Source: Dictyobacter aurantiacus (GTDB lineage Bacteria > Chloroflexota > Ktedonobacteria > Ktedonobacterales > Ktedonobacteraceae). Taken from it: a stretch of DNA of 64,000 nucleotides. Shown piece after piece: positions 18,239 to 27,244 of this stretch; the stretch's first letter is position 1, and the number at the start of each line of letters is the position of its first letter. The DNA lies in NCBI RefSeq assembly GCF_003967515.1, contig NZ_BIFQ01000002.1, forward strand, positions 1,860,001-1,924,000, given 5' to 3'. The translations under genes and the position numbers were made by a program. The notes beneath the pieces were generated by a model that worked only from the letters and a program-made list of their open reading frames with translations, had not been told where the DNA came from and made no database searches.

Positions 18239-20263
18239 TTACTCAATGGTAATGGTGTAGTTCAATTGATTCTGCGTGGACAGCGTAAGCAGGTAGAGCG
18301 TGCGCTGTTTGTCAGCGAAGAACGAATACGTCGAGGCCGTCAGCGAAGCGGCCAGCGGCGTATCACCCCAGGAGATCGTCATCGTATGGCCGTTGCGAGC
18401 GAGACTGAAACCGGTCGCCTGCGTCTGCTGGGATTGTACCCCGAATGTTGGATGGTCTATGCTGCCGATCCAGCTGATCTGGTCATCCGGTTTGAGAACC
18501 AGGGGAAGGCGCTCGTTGAAGTTTCCACTCACCTGGGTCGAGATCTCCAGATGGCTATCCGTAAAGAACACATCTCGCGCGAACCGCTGATCAGGAGTCG
18601 TGTAGTGAACGGTAAAGGCTTCCCCAGCCCCCAGGTGTGCTGGATCGACCGGGTGGGTGCTCTGCCCATGGAAGTACGTCGCATTCAAGAAGTTCGCCGC
18701 ATCCATCTGGAAGGTGGACGTACCGGGCGTACCGACAGCTGTAGACCAGACCAGATCGTTGACCAGGTTGCGGCTATGGATCAGCGAACCCATCTGGGGA
18801 TGCCAGAGGAATGAAAGGCCATTGCGTTTGGGTAATTGTGGTGCGGTCCCCTTGCCGAGGGCCATCCCCATATAATAGGAGGGCCGACGAACGAAGAGGA
18901 ACTCGAAGTCCCTGGGGGTATCAACGCGATATTCCGTAAAACGCTGCTGCCGCATGTACGCAAGTGAGGCGATGGCTGCCTCTTTCTCTCTGCTGTCTGG
19001 TTCGCTTTCACGGAAGAACGGCAGGTTGAAATTGGTCATATCCATATACTGGCATTGTGGATACGGCTTGATATTGGACCATGAGCCCTGGGCCCATGCC
19101 TGGCGGGCCGCATCACGTTCCTGGGCCGTAGGACGATATGCCGCCGCCTGAGGGATATAGCGTGGCCAGAGCAGATTCGCATCATCCTTTGACGTATCAC
19201 CGGGGGAAGCCAGCTGGTAGGGGAATCCATAGCGGTCACAGATCGACTCATCAATGAGAAATCCAGCGCCATCGGGTTCCCAGAGGAAGTTATATTGGAG
19301 CCAGTCAAAGAACTGCTGGTGCATCTGCAATTCATCGGCATAGGGCAGCGCTTCATAGCGCAGGGCCAGCATCGGGCTGAGCACCTGGAAGGAATACGGA
19401 TGGTCGACCTCATTGGCCTCAAAGTAGAATCCAGCCTGGCTCTGGGCGTTGGCATGGAAGAAGCGTTGTCGTTCCAGCAGGCGCGCTTCCAGTGCTGGAT
19501 CGCGAAACCTGGGTAGGAGGTTCGTCACACCCAGGAGCCCGCCATTGATCTGGTTGGAAAATTTGAGGCCATTGACCCAGGGGATCGGATTGTTGGGATC
19601 AAGCAACCAGTCCGTCGCTCTCCGTAACGCGTTGACAACCTGGTCATAGAGCGTGGCATCGATGCCTGGTCCCTGATCCAGGTAGCGCAAGGCAAGGCTA
19701 AAGTGAAAGAGCGAGAAACCTGTTGCGGCAAGTGAATGCTCGTCGGGAGTATACTCCGGAAAGGAACCATCATCGTGCTGGAGCGTGAGCCAGTAGGAAA
19801 AGGCGGCCTCTAATCGCTGCCTGAGTGCCGTATTGCCGTAATATGGATTCCAGGGGCGCTTGACTGAGTAAAAATAGGCCATCACCAGCGCTGGTTCTTG
19901 TTGGCGCGTATTGCCCGGCACGCCTGATCCTCCACGATAGAGTGTATTGATATAGCCATAGGTTGCTGCGTGCTGGTCATCGACACTATTGGCTATATAG
20001 GAGAGCGTGGCGAGGTGTGGGGCGAAGCGCTGTTCATCTGGAGCAAAGGTGGTAAGTGATATCGTAGCAGGCTGAATATCTGGAACAGGGGGTAATGGTT
20101 GGGTACCCTGTGCGTGAGCCTTCCCTGTTCCTGTGAAGACGAGCGATCCTCCTATTGCGAGGGCCGCCGTCGTCGCACCTGCACGTTCTAGAAACGCGCG
20201 ACGGGGAAAACGCTGCATTGGCCACAACTGCTGACTCTTCTGAGCATCATTGCTTTCTGCCAT
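18239..20263 (-). CDS. Tat-exported protein of unknown function, possibly an (alpha/alpha)-barrel glycan-active enzyme
   Basis: 674 residues. The N-terminus has a twin-arginine motif (PRRAFLERAG) followed by a hydrophobic stretch and an AHAQG cleavage site, so it is exported folded. Residues ~80-460 are rich in Trp, Tyr and helix-forming segments (LEAAFSYWLTLQHDDGSFPEY; LRRATDWLLDPNNPIPWV), a pattern of (alpha/alpha)6 toroid enzymes such as polysaccharide lyases. The C-terminal ~170 residues look like beta-sandwich (SLIHSRNLVNDLVWSTAVG onward), as in heparinase-II/III-like or hyaluronate-lyase-like proteins. I cannot name a family with certainty. Divergent from a LacI regulator with a well-formed operator between them. 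Confidence 0.75.
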   Translation of the reverse strand: MAESNDAQKSQQLWPMQRFPRRAFLERAGATTAALAIGGSLVFTGTGKAHAQGTQPLPPVPDIQPATISLTTFAPDEQRFAPHLATLSYIANSVDDQHAATYGYINTLYRGGSGVPGNTRQQEPALVMAYFYSVKRPWNPYYGNTALRQRLEAAFSYWLTLQHDDGSFPEYTPDEHSLAATGFSLFHFSLALRYLDQGPGIDATLYDQVVNALRRATDWLLDPNNPIPWVNGLKFSNQINGGLLGVTNLLPRFRDPALEARLLERQRFFHANAQSQAGFYFEANEVDHPYSFQVLSPMLALRYEALPYADELQMHQQFFDWLQYNFLWEPDGAGFLIDESICDRYGFPYQLASPGDTSKDDANLLWPRYIPQAAAYRPTAQERDAARQAWAQGSWSNIKPYPQCQYMDMTNFNLPFFRESEPDSREKEAAIASLAYMRQQRFTEYRVDTPRDFEFLFVRRPSYYMGMALGKGTAPQLPKRNGLSFLWHPQMGSLIHSRNLVNDLVWSTAVGTPGTSTFQMDAANFLNATYFHGQSTHPVDPAHLGAGEAFTVHYTTPDQRFARDVFFTDSHLEISTQVSGNFNERLPLVLKPDDQISWIGSIDHPTFGVQSQQTQATGFSLARNGHTMTISWGDTPLAASLTASTYSFFADKQRTLYLLTLSTQNQLNYTITIE

Positions 20264-20541
20264 AAGATGAAACCTTCCTTGTTCGTACTACTAAATGCGC
20301 CAGTTTCAACGTGGCTCAGGACGGTGTTTTCTTTGCCTATCAGTTGCTCTCCCTGCTCGCTGATCCTCGGGTCACGTCGTCGTTGATGCCTCACCATGTT
20401 CTACTTTAGAGTGCAAATCATGCAAAGAAACAGCATTAATGTGCACGAGCATTCTGGCTATGAAAGCAAAAGATAACGTTTACTCCTCTAAAATACCATG
20501 AAAAAGGGAAGTTAGTCAAGCTTTTTATGCCCATATTTTGC

Positions 20542-20556
20542 TTGCATTTAATGCAA
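20542..20556. promoter_or_regulatory. LacI-type operator TTGCATTTAATGCAA
   Basis: A perfect 7-1-7 inverted repeat 55 bp before the LacI regulator start, in the 347-bp gap shared with the divergent exported protein. A related site, TGCAAATCATGCAAA, is at 20412-20426 nearer the exported protein gene. Two such sites between divergent genes suggest the regulator controls both. The remaining gap is AT-rich promoter sequence with nothing else recognised. Confidence 0.6.
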
Positions 20557-20610
20557 AAATAAAGTAAAATTTTGCACAAGGAGAGCAAGCATAATGGCAG
20601 TGGAGTACCT

Positions 20611-21648
20611 ATGAGTAGAACACATCAGCGGGTCAGGCTCAGTGATATTGCAACGGCAGCGAGCACATCCATCAGTACGGTTTCTCGCGTGTTGAACGAC
20701 ATTGAGACGGTGAGCATTAGCCAGGAAGTAAAGGATCGTGTCCTCAAAGCGGCGAGGAGCCTGGGGTATCAGGGAAAAAGCAACCGGCTGGAGAGCATCA
20801 ATCTTTTCATCAGCGCGGTAGAAAAGTATGCTTCGCAGGATCTCTTCCATGCGGATATCATGGCCGGGGTTGAGGCCGAGTGCCGCAGGCATGATATTCG
20901 TTTGAGCTATACACTGGTAGAACCGGGAACGTATCGTACGTTTTTTGTCCTGGAAAAAGTTCGTCAGAGTGGTTCTGCGGGGCTGATCTTTCTGTCTGCA
21001 TTTGAGCCGCACGTCCTTGCCAGTGCCCAGGCGCTGAATCCTCGCATGGTCTTACTCAATGGAGATTATAAAGACCTGGCAATCGATGATTTCTTGCCAG
21101 ATAATGATGGGGGTGCACGGCTTGCCATGAGGTACTTGCTTGAGCATGGTCATCGCCATATTCTCTGTATTACTCGTTGTGGTCGAGCTACGATTGATCG
21201 TCGGCATCGCGCCTATCGAGAAGTGCTAGAAGAGGCCGGATATGACTATAATCCCGCGCTCGTTGTAGACACCCGCCTCTGGCTCGATGATGTTTATGAG
21301 CGTCTCAAAATATTTCTCATGGCTCCTCATCCACCATTTACGGCTATTTTTTGTGGGAGCGATCTGGCCGCCATCGGCGCCGCCCGTGCATTGCAAGAAC
21401 GAGGGTTGCGTATTCCCCAGGATATCTCTCTCATCGGTTTTGATGATATCTCGGTGGCCGCGTTTATGACGCCTCCTCTCACGACGGTTCGTATTGAACG
21501 TGAACTATTGGGAAGGATGGCCGTGCGTCGTTTGATCGAACGGTATACCGAACCGACCTTACCATCCATACGGCTTGAACTGCGCTGCTGCCTTGTCGAA
21601 AGGCAGTCAGTCGCAAATAGAAGCAGTAGAGGGAATGGGGCAATGTGA
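20611..21648 (+). CDS. LacI family transcriptional regulator
   Basis: 345-residue repressor with helix-turn-helix VRLSDIATAASTSISTVSRVLND, hinge and sugar-sensing domain ending in LIGFDDISVAAFMTPPLTTVRI. The ATG at 20611 has GTGGAG 6 nt upstream and matches the family start; a TTG at 20572 would run through the promoter region. A six-codon frame (ATG at 20594, MAVEYL) with AAGGAGAG before it ends in an ATGA overlap with this start and might couple translation. It is divergent from the exported 674-residue protein, its likely target. Confidence 0.88.
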   Translation: MSRTHQRVRLSDIATAASTSISTVSRVLNDIETVSISQEVKDRVLKAARSLGYQGKSNRLESINLFISAVEKYASQDLFHADIMAGVEAECRRHDIRLSYTLVEPGTYRTFFVLEKVRQSGSAGLIFLSAFEPHVLASAQALNPRMVLLNGDYKDLAIDDFLPDNDGGARLAMRYLLEHGHRHILCITRCGRATIDRRHRAYREVLEEAGYDYNPALVVDTRLWLDDVYERLKIFLMAPHPPFTAIFCGSDLAAIGAARALQERGLRIPQDISLIGFDDISVAAFMTPPLTTVRIERELLGRMAVRRLIERYTEPTLPSIRLELRCCLVERQSVANRSSRGNGAM

Positions 21649-21668
21649 GGAAGAGGTTGCGGTCTTCC

Positions 21669-22727
21669 TCATGAAAGCGTTGCAATCGCGAACAGTCCTG
21701 CAATGCCAAGAATGTAGAGCACCAGCACTACCAGTGAGTCGATGCCCATATGGAGAATCTGTTTCTTGGGTCGAAAGATCAGCCCATAGAGATAGACTGT
21801 TGTAAGCAGAATACCCAGTCCGGCTAAATAGATATCGGTATTCTTCGCCTGTGGCAGAATAGCCTGACCCGAGAGCAGGGTTGCCACGAGAAAGAGAACG
21901 GGTAAGAAGGCATTGCCACCGAAGATATCACTGAAGGCAAGGTTATATGCGCCTGCCTTCACAGAGGCCAGGCCGGTAGACAATTCGGGCAGTGAGGTTG
22001 CAGCTGCTAACACCGTGCTTCCAAAGAGAACGCCGCTGAGCCCGATGTGAGTCGCGATGGCATCACCACTCTCTTCAAGGATGACACCGGCTACGAGTGT
22101 GACGACTGCCGCAACGGCAAAAACGATGATCACCCGTGCATTGCCCCACTTTTGTGTTGTACCTTGCGTCTTCTCTCCCCTCTTCTTGTGAAGTGTATCT
22201 GGCGCCTGCCCTTTCTCTTGCCAGGGCAGATCCGTACGAGCCTTGCCCAGGAGCCAGATGCCAATGACCCATAGAATGGCAATAAGAAGCGCTCCCGGCG
22301 CGACGTGCGCAAAAATAAGCGATCCTGGCATCTGTGTGCCCATGATAGAGACAATCAAGACGGCAATAACCAGTATTCCTTCAAGCACAAGCTCCAGCGA
22401 GGCGGCGGTATAGCTTAGTGCGTCTTGTCGCCACAGACCGAAAATGTCAAGCAGTACCAGAACGACGGTTTGTATACCGATCCCACCAAGAATATTGCCG
22501 ATGGCAATGCCCAGATTATGAGAGAGGGCAGCGCTAAACGTGATAGCAATTTCAGGCAGATTCGTGGCAACTGCCAGCAGGATGAGCCCGCCAAGAGCCT
22601 GCCCCAGTTTGAAACGTGATGATAGAACGTCAGTGGTATTGGAGAGCTGGATGCCAGCCACCCAAACAGCTACGGCCGCAACTGCAAAGATAAGCAAGAG
22701 TGCAAACAATGGTAAGGAATGAAACAT
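21669..22727 (-). CDS. Sodium/calcium exchanger (CaCA) family membrane protein
   Basis: 352-residue polytopic antiporter. Both alpha-repeats are present: AVATNLPEIAITFSAAL...GNILGG in the first half and AAATSLPELSTGLASVKAG...DIFGGNAF in the second, with the acidic ion-coordinating Glu in NLPE and SLPE. The two halves are joined by a charged cytoplasmic loop (KKRGEKTQGTTQKWG). Exchanges Ca2+ or another divalent cation for Na+ or H+. GAGGT lies 7 nt before the ATG. It is convergent with the LacI gene, 20 bp away, with no obvious link to the sugar genes. Confidence 0.9.
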   Translation of the reverse strand: MFHSLPLFALLLIFAVAAVAVWVAGIQLSNTTDVLSSRFKLGQALGGLILLAVATNLPEIAITFSAALSHNLGIAIGNILGGIGIQTVVLVLLDIFGLWRQDALSYTAASLELVLEGILVIAVLIVSIMGTQMPGSLIFAHVAPGALLIAILWVIGIWLLGKARTDLPWQEKGQAPDTLHKKRGEKTQGTTQKWGNARVIIVFAVAAVVTLVAGVILEESGDAIATHIGLSGVLFGSTVLAAATSLPELSTGLASVKAGAYNLAFSDIFGGNAFLPVLFLVATLLSGQAILPQAKNTDIYLAGLGILLTTVYLYGLIFRPKKQILHMGIDSLVVLVLYILGIAGLFAIATLS

Positions 22728-22795
22728 ATCTGTACCTCATCTCGAAGATTGTTAGTGTAGTTATACACGTTGCTGGTTAAGATATCGTTAGAATA

Positions 22796-23011
22796 CCGTG
22801 TGGGAACGCTGCGTCCGAGCCCCTCTACGTGCTTCCCCACCAGATCAAGCGTCACCCCAGACTGAACCACCGTTGGAGACCAACCGAAATACGATTTGAG
22901 GTCGCCTGCATTCAGAAAGTTCTCAATAAAACCAGCGGCAGTCTGGATGAGCCCGATCCCTGGCAATTGGACGATGTGCTCCTCACGCGTTTGCGTAATA
23001 ATTGTGGTGTT
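22796..23011 (-). pseudogene. IS110-family transposase fragment (C-terminal part)
   Basis: About 70 residues in a minus-strand frame resemble the IS116/IS110/IS902 C-terminal domain: HIVQLPGIGLIQTAAGFIE matches the PGIG..TA helix-hairpin-helix, and LKSYFGWSPTVVQSG matches the YAGL.P...QSG block. The N-terminal DEDD catalytic domain is absent and no terminal repeats are visible, so this is a decayed relic. It fills most of the 345-bp gap between the CaCA gene and the FAD oxidoreductase; the rest shows nothing recognisable. Confidence 0.55.
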
Positions 23012-23072
23012 GATCCGAAAACATGGAGGTACAGAACTTGGATGCCAGGGCTTGTGTACAACCAGCACGTTG

Positions 23073-25373
23073 TTACATGCTCACCACCCAGGGTTGCTCA
23101 TAGCAACGCATAGCAAATACTGCCGCCGGAACGTTTCCATGACTGGCTAGCACCTCCAAAGATAGCTGGTCTGTAGAGATGGGAGTATCAAAAACGATCG
23201 TATTACGCGTCTGATAATTGTGATCTCGCTCCTCTAGAATCTTGCCTTGCTGATCACGTAATCGATAGTGCTTCACACAAAATGGAATAGCCCTTTCCGC
23301 ATGGGTCTTCAAGACGGATTCCATCGCATGGTCGCTATCTGTATCAAAGACCAGGTCAACCTGGGCAATACGCTGCTGGGTTTCCCAGCGCACACTCAAA
23401 CAGGGTTGGGGATCCTCAAGAGCCGCTACCCAGGCATTGGCTTCAACCGTTGGTCGATCGTTCCCATTGGCGATCAGCCGGGCCTGAAAATTCGTAAGCG
23501 GAGGCTCGATAGTGATCGCTAGATTTTGACCATGCGGCCGACGTGAAGGGCACCAGAACTCAAAGGCTTCGATCCCGATATCCTCTGGTGGACTCTGAAC
23601 ATCTCTCTGCTCAAGTGCAAGTAAGCCAGTGAAGCGCTGCAGGCTCGTATGAACAGCGATATGCTCATTCTGGAGCAAACAAAAGAAAACATAGCGATTG
23701 GTATCAATGTGGGTTGAACACGGAATAGCTACCCGTTGCTTTTTCCCCTCCGCGAGCTCAATCGCGTGCTTTTCCAGCACAACGTCTGGCGTATAGTTGG
23801 AGGGACGATCGCTGGTCCGTACCTCGACCTGAAGGGTAGTCGCGTGCGATACATCAAGGAGGAAGGATACTGTAGGAAGTGTTCCCGAAGTGACTGGGAG
23901 CATTTGAGCGCGTGAACGAGTTAACGGCTCAACCGGGCCACCTTTCTCAATCTCTGCCAATACCAGGCTGCTTGAAGCACAGATTGTTCCCTGTGCAACC
24001 AGATCAGATGGATCATGGAGAGCAAGACCCGGCAGGTATTGTCCGCGCCGTAGCAGTTCTCTCTGCAGATGCTGGATACGCGCTTCCTCACCGATCTGTG
24101 CCGGCAGTAACCCTTCACGCCGACAGAGCGCGGCTGCCATGCCAACAGCCTGCGCGGAATGGGCGCAGGTCGCCATCACCCGCGTAGAGCCAAAGGCGAC
24201 GTGAGAGGCACTGATACTACGTCCGGCGAAGAACAGATTCTGAATATCCTTACTATATAGACAGCGATACGGAATCTGATAGACACCACGTGCGTGCCAC
24301 TGGTTACACCCCGGCCGCTCACTGAAAATGCCGTCGGCCGGATGCAGATCAATCGACCAGCCACCAAAGCCAACAACGTCTTTATACTCACGTTGTTCAA
24401 CAATATCCTGCTGACACAACATATAAGGACCCTCAAAGCGGCGACTCTCACGCTTCCCCGGCAGCATACCGACCCACTCCAGCGTCAATGTTTCTGCCTC
24501 AGGAAATTGTCCAGAATTTTTAATATAATCCCAGATACCATACACGATACGCCAGAGCTCCCATTTAATTTTTTCTGTATCATGCACCGTATCAAGTCGC
24601 CCACCATATTCAATCCACCACAAATTACAACCATATTCATTGCTCTTAAATTGCTGATAACGCGGTATCTGTGTAATATCTTTTAGCGCATAACTGGGAG
24701 GAATAAAGTGGACCGGTTTTCCTGTATCCTTGCTATAAAAATATAATGAATGGCCCAGTAACTCACCATATTCTTTACTGGGAGCAAACTTCTCATCAAA
24801 CTCACTACGAGCCTCAGCCCCCATGCGAAAGGCGGCTCCGGCTAAAAAGCTCAGGATGCCATCGCCTGAAGCATCACAAAAAAGCGGAGCCCAGACGGTG
24901 TACATCGTTGAGTTCTGGCTACAGAAGGCGCGCACACCACGAATGCGATCAGGAGCATCTTTCTCAATATCGATTAAGGCCGTATTGAGTAGCAGGGTAA
25001 TGTTGGGCTCATTGACAACGGCATCCAGTATAATGGTATCAAAGATATGTGGATTTCCTTCGGGATTGCGATACAGATTTTCCACCAGGAGCTCATCAAT
25101 GACTCCTCCTTCGCGCGACCAGCGATTGTTGTTATTCATATGCGATGTCGCGCCCAATACCCAGAGCCGTACCTCGCTGGATGCGTTTCCTCCCAGCACA
25201 GGTCGATCCTGAATAAGCACAACCTGCAATCCCGCGCGTGCCGCGGTAATGGCACAACAGGTTCCTGAGAGTCCTCCTCCGATGATAACAAGATCAGAGG
25301 TAACGCGCTGATTTTGGAGCGAGCGCCCCCGTGTTGTTGCATCACTTTTTACGAACATGAAACCTCCAGACAT
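23073..25373 (-). CDS. FAD-dependent oxidoreductase (FAD_oxidored family) in a sugar operon
   Basis: 766 residues. LVIIGGGLSGTCCAITAARAG near the N-terminus binds FAD, followed by GGNASSEVR, typical of FAD_oxidored proteins found in glycan-degradation clusters; ASHVAFGSTRVMATCA near residue 405 is the family's second FAD contact. The C-terminal ~300 residues are beta-rich (VEVRTSDRPSNYTPDVVL) and may bind glycan. No signal peptide. It ends the operon with the two permeases; only 2 bp separate it from the upstream gene. ATG 25373 is listed; ATG 25358, with GGAGG just before it, is equally possible. It may oxidise the imported sugar, but the reaction is unknown. Confidence 0.82.
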   Translation of the reverse strand: MSGGFMFVKSDATTRGRSLQNQRVTSDLVIIGGGLSGTCCAITAARAGLQVVLIQDRPVLGGNASSEVRLWVLGATSHMNNNNRWSREGGVIDELLVENLYRNPEGNPHIFDTIILDAVVNEPNITLLLNTALIDIEKDAPDRIRGVRAFCSQNSTMYTVWAPLFCDASGDGILSFLAGAAFRMGAEARSEFDEKFAPSKEYGELLGHSLYFYSKDTGKPVHFIPPSYALKDITQIPRYQQFKSNEYGCNLWWIEYGGRLDTVHDTEKIKWELWRIVYGIWDYIKNSGQFPEAETLTLEWVGMLPGKRESRRFEGPYMLCQQDIVEQREYKDVVGFGGWSIDLHPADGIFSERPGCNQWHARGVYQIPYRCLYSKDIQNLFFAGRSISASHVAFGSTRVMATCAHSAQAVGMAAALCRREGLLPAQIGEEARIQHLQRELLRRGQYLPGLALHDPSDLVAQGTICASSSLVLAEIEKGGPVEPLTRSRAQMLPVTSGTLPTVSFLLDVSHATTLQVEVRTSDRPSNYTPDVVLEKHAIELAEGKKQRVAIPCSTHIDTNRYVFFCLLQNEHIAVHTSLQRFTGLLALEQRDVQSPPEDIGIEAFEFWCPSRRPHGQNLAITIEPPLTNFQARLIANGNDRPTVEANAWVAALEDPQPCLSVRWETQQRIAQVDLVFDTDSDHAMESVLKTHAERAIPFCVKHYRLRDQQGKILEERDHNYQTRNTIVFDTPISTDQLSLEVLASHGNVPAAVFAMRCYEQPWVVSM

Positions 25374-25375
25374 AT

Positions 25376-26266
25376 CTATCCTTTGAGTCCAGTGCTGCTG
25401 AGCGCCTGGATAAATTGCCGCTGCATCACCAGGACGACGGCGAAGATAGGCAGGGTAGCAGAGACGGCTCCAGCCATCGTTAAGGCAGCGCTAAAACCGC
25501 CGCTTTCATCAACATAACTGGTTAAACCCAGCGGAATAGTAAAATGGCTCTCCGTGGTTAGCATGACCAGCGGTGTCTCGTAATCATTCCAACTGCTCAC
25601 AAAGGCCAGGATAGCTAGCGTGGCAAGTGCCGGTTTCGCTAATGGGAGAATAAGACGCCAGTAGATCGTCCATTCGCTGGCCCCATCAAGCCGGGCCGCA
25701 TCACTAAATTCCTCAGGGATCGCGAGGAAAAACTGCCGCAGCAGAAATGTTCCAAAGGCTGTGAAGATACCAGGCAAGATGAGCGCCCACAGCGTATCGT
25801 AAATGCCTAACTGCTGAAAAAGGATAAACCGTGGAACGAGTAAGAGCTGAAACGGGATAATCAGGGTGCTGATATAGAGCAAGAACAGGGTGTTGCGACC
25901 ACGAAATGAGAGGCGAGCAAAGCCATAAGCCGCCAGCGATGATGTCAGCAGTTCACCCAGCACGCGCGCTCCTGCGACCAGCAGTGAGTTCCCCAAATAG
26001 CGCGTCAGAGCGTGTGCTCCCGTCCAGACGACGACATAATTTGTCAGCTCCAGTGGATTGGGGAGCCACTGAATAGGAACGCTGAAAACATCAATTTCTC
26101 GCTTCAATGAGGCGATAATCATCCACAGAAATGGCAGCACAAACATGATCGCCAATAACCACATCAGCGAGCCGACAAAAAACCAGTAGATGCGCTCACG
26201 TCGTTGCCAGGTCCAACGCGATTTGCCGCTAGATCTCGATTGGGTTTGAAACAGGGGCAGATTCAT
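25376..26266 (-). CDS. Sugar ABC transporter permease, MalG type
   Basis: 296-residue six-helix permease. The EAA loop is FSDAARLDGASEWTIYWRLILPLA. AAGGAGGATGAACTG before the ATG is a strong ribosome site. It follows the MalF-type gene by 15 bp in the operon order GH, binding protein, MalF, MalG, FAD oxidoreductase. No ATPase is present in the cluster. Confidence 0.92.
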   Translation of the reverse strand: MNLPLFQTQSRSSGKSRWTWQRRERIYWFFVGSLMWLLAIMFVLPFLWMIIASLKREIDVFSVPIQWLPNPLELTNYVVVWTGAHALTRYLGNSLLVAGARVLGELLTSSLAAYGFARLSFRGRNTLFLLYISTLIIPFQLLLVPRFILFQQLGIYDTLWALILPGIFTAFGTFLLRQFFLAIPEEFSDAARLDGASEWTIYWRLILPLAKPALATLAILAFVSSWNDYETPLVMLTTESHFTIPLGLTSYVDESGGFSAALTMAGAVSATLPIFAVVLVMQRQFIQALSSTGLKG

Positions 26267-26281
26267 CAGTTCATCCTCCTT

Positions 26282-27241
26282 TTATGCCGACGGGGACCGA
26301 CGTTGTTGAGAAAACCAGAAGACCAGCGTGAGCACGAAGACCAGCAAGAACATGACCCAGGCCATGGCTGATGCATAGCCGTACCGGTAAAACTGGAAGG
26401 CATTCTGATAAATGTAGTACGAGGCGACCGTCGTTGCATGGCCCGGACCCCCCTGCGTCATCAAATTGATCAAGCCGAAGCCTTGTGATGAGCTGATAAA
26501 TCCGGTGACGAAGAGGAAGAAGATGGATGGCCGTAAAAAGGGGAGCGCCACATAATAAAAGCGCATCCAGTTGTTGGCCCCATCAATACGAGCGGCATCA
26601 TAGAGTTCCTGTGGCACATCCTGCAAAGCCGCCAGATAGATAATCGAGTTATAGCCAGCACTCGACCAGACCGCGAGCATGATCAAGGCCGGCAACGCCC
26701 ATTCAGAGGAGATAATCCAGCCCGGTGGATTGCTCACTCCCAGGTTTTTCAACACGACATTGATCGGGCCAGCGGTAGGATGGTAGAGCAGGAGCCAGAC
26801 CGTCGCGATGGCGACCGTGTTGGCAAAATAGGGAATGAAAAACGCAACTCTGAGTATACCCCGCCCGGGAATGGGTCCGTTGAGTGCCAGTGCGATAAGC
26901 AGTCCCAGCAGCAGGCTTAAAGGAAGACTCGCTCCTACATAGATCAGTGTCGTTCGCACGCTCTCCCAAAAGTTGGGATCTTGCAGCAGGTTGCTAAAGT
27001 TCGTCAACCCGACCCAGGTGATGCCGCCGGTGCCTGAAACAATATCCCAGCGAGCAAAAGCGATGACCAGGGAAAAGAGCAACGGCAACAGCGTAAAAAT
27101 AGCAAAGCCCAGGAAATTGGGCGCGATAAACAGGTAGCCTATCCATGAAGATGAACTGGTGCGCCGACGAATTTGCCGGCGCGGATCGGAAGAGGTCCTT
27201 GTCTCTTCAGGCGTTACTTCAAGAGATAGCGGCGTATTCAT
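26282..27241 (-). CDS. Sugar ABC transporter permease, MalF type
   Basis: 319-residue permease with a basic cytoplasmic N-terminus (SDPRRQIRRRTSSSS) and six membrane helices; EAA loop LYDAARIDGANNWMRFYYVALPFL. It starts 3 bp after the binding-protein stop, so translation is probably coupled; no strong ribosome site is visible. Partner of the MalG-type protein just downstream. Confidence 0.92.
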   Translation of the reverse strand: MNTPLSLEVTPEETRTSSDPRRQIRRRTSSSSWIGYLFIAPNFLGFAIFTLLPLLFSLVIAFARWDIVSGTGGITWVGLTNFSNLLQDPNFWESVRTTLIYVGASLPLSLLLGLLIALALNGPIPGRGILRVAFFIPYFANTVAIATVWLLLYHPTAGPINVVLKNLGVSNPPGWIISSEWALPALIMLAVWSSAGYNSIIYLAALQDVPQELYDAARIDGANNWMRFYYVALPFLRPSIFFLFVTGFISSSQGFGLINLMTQGGPGHATTVASYYIYQNAFQFYRYGYASAMAWVMFLLVFVLTLVFWFSQQRRSPSA

Positions 27242-27244
27242 AAG

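Noticed and set aside
22829..23113. 94-codon plus-strand frame in the gap before the FAD oxidoreductase
   Set aside because: It is the reverse complement of the IS110 relic; the similarity to a transposase is on the minus strand only.
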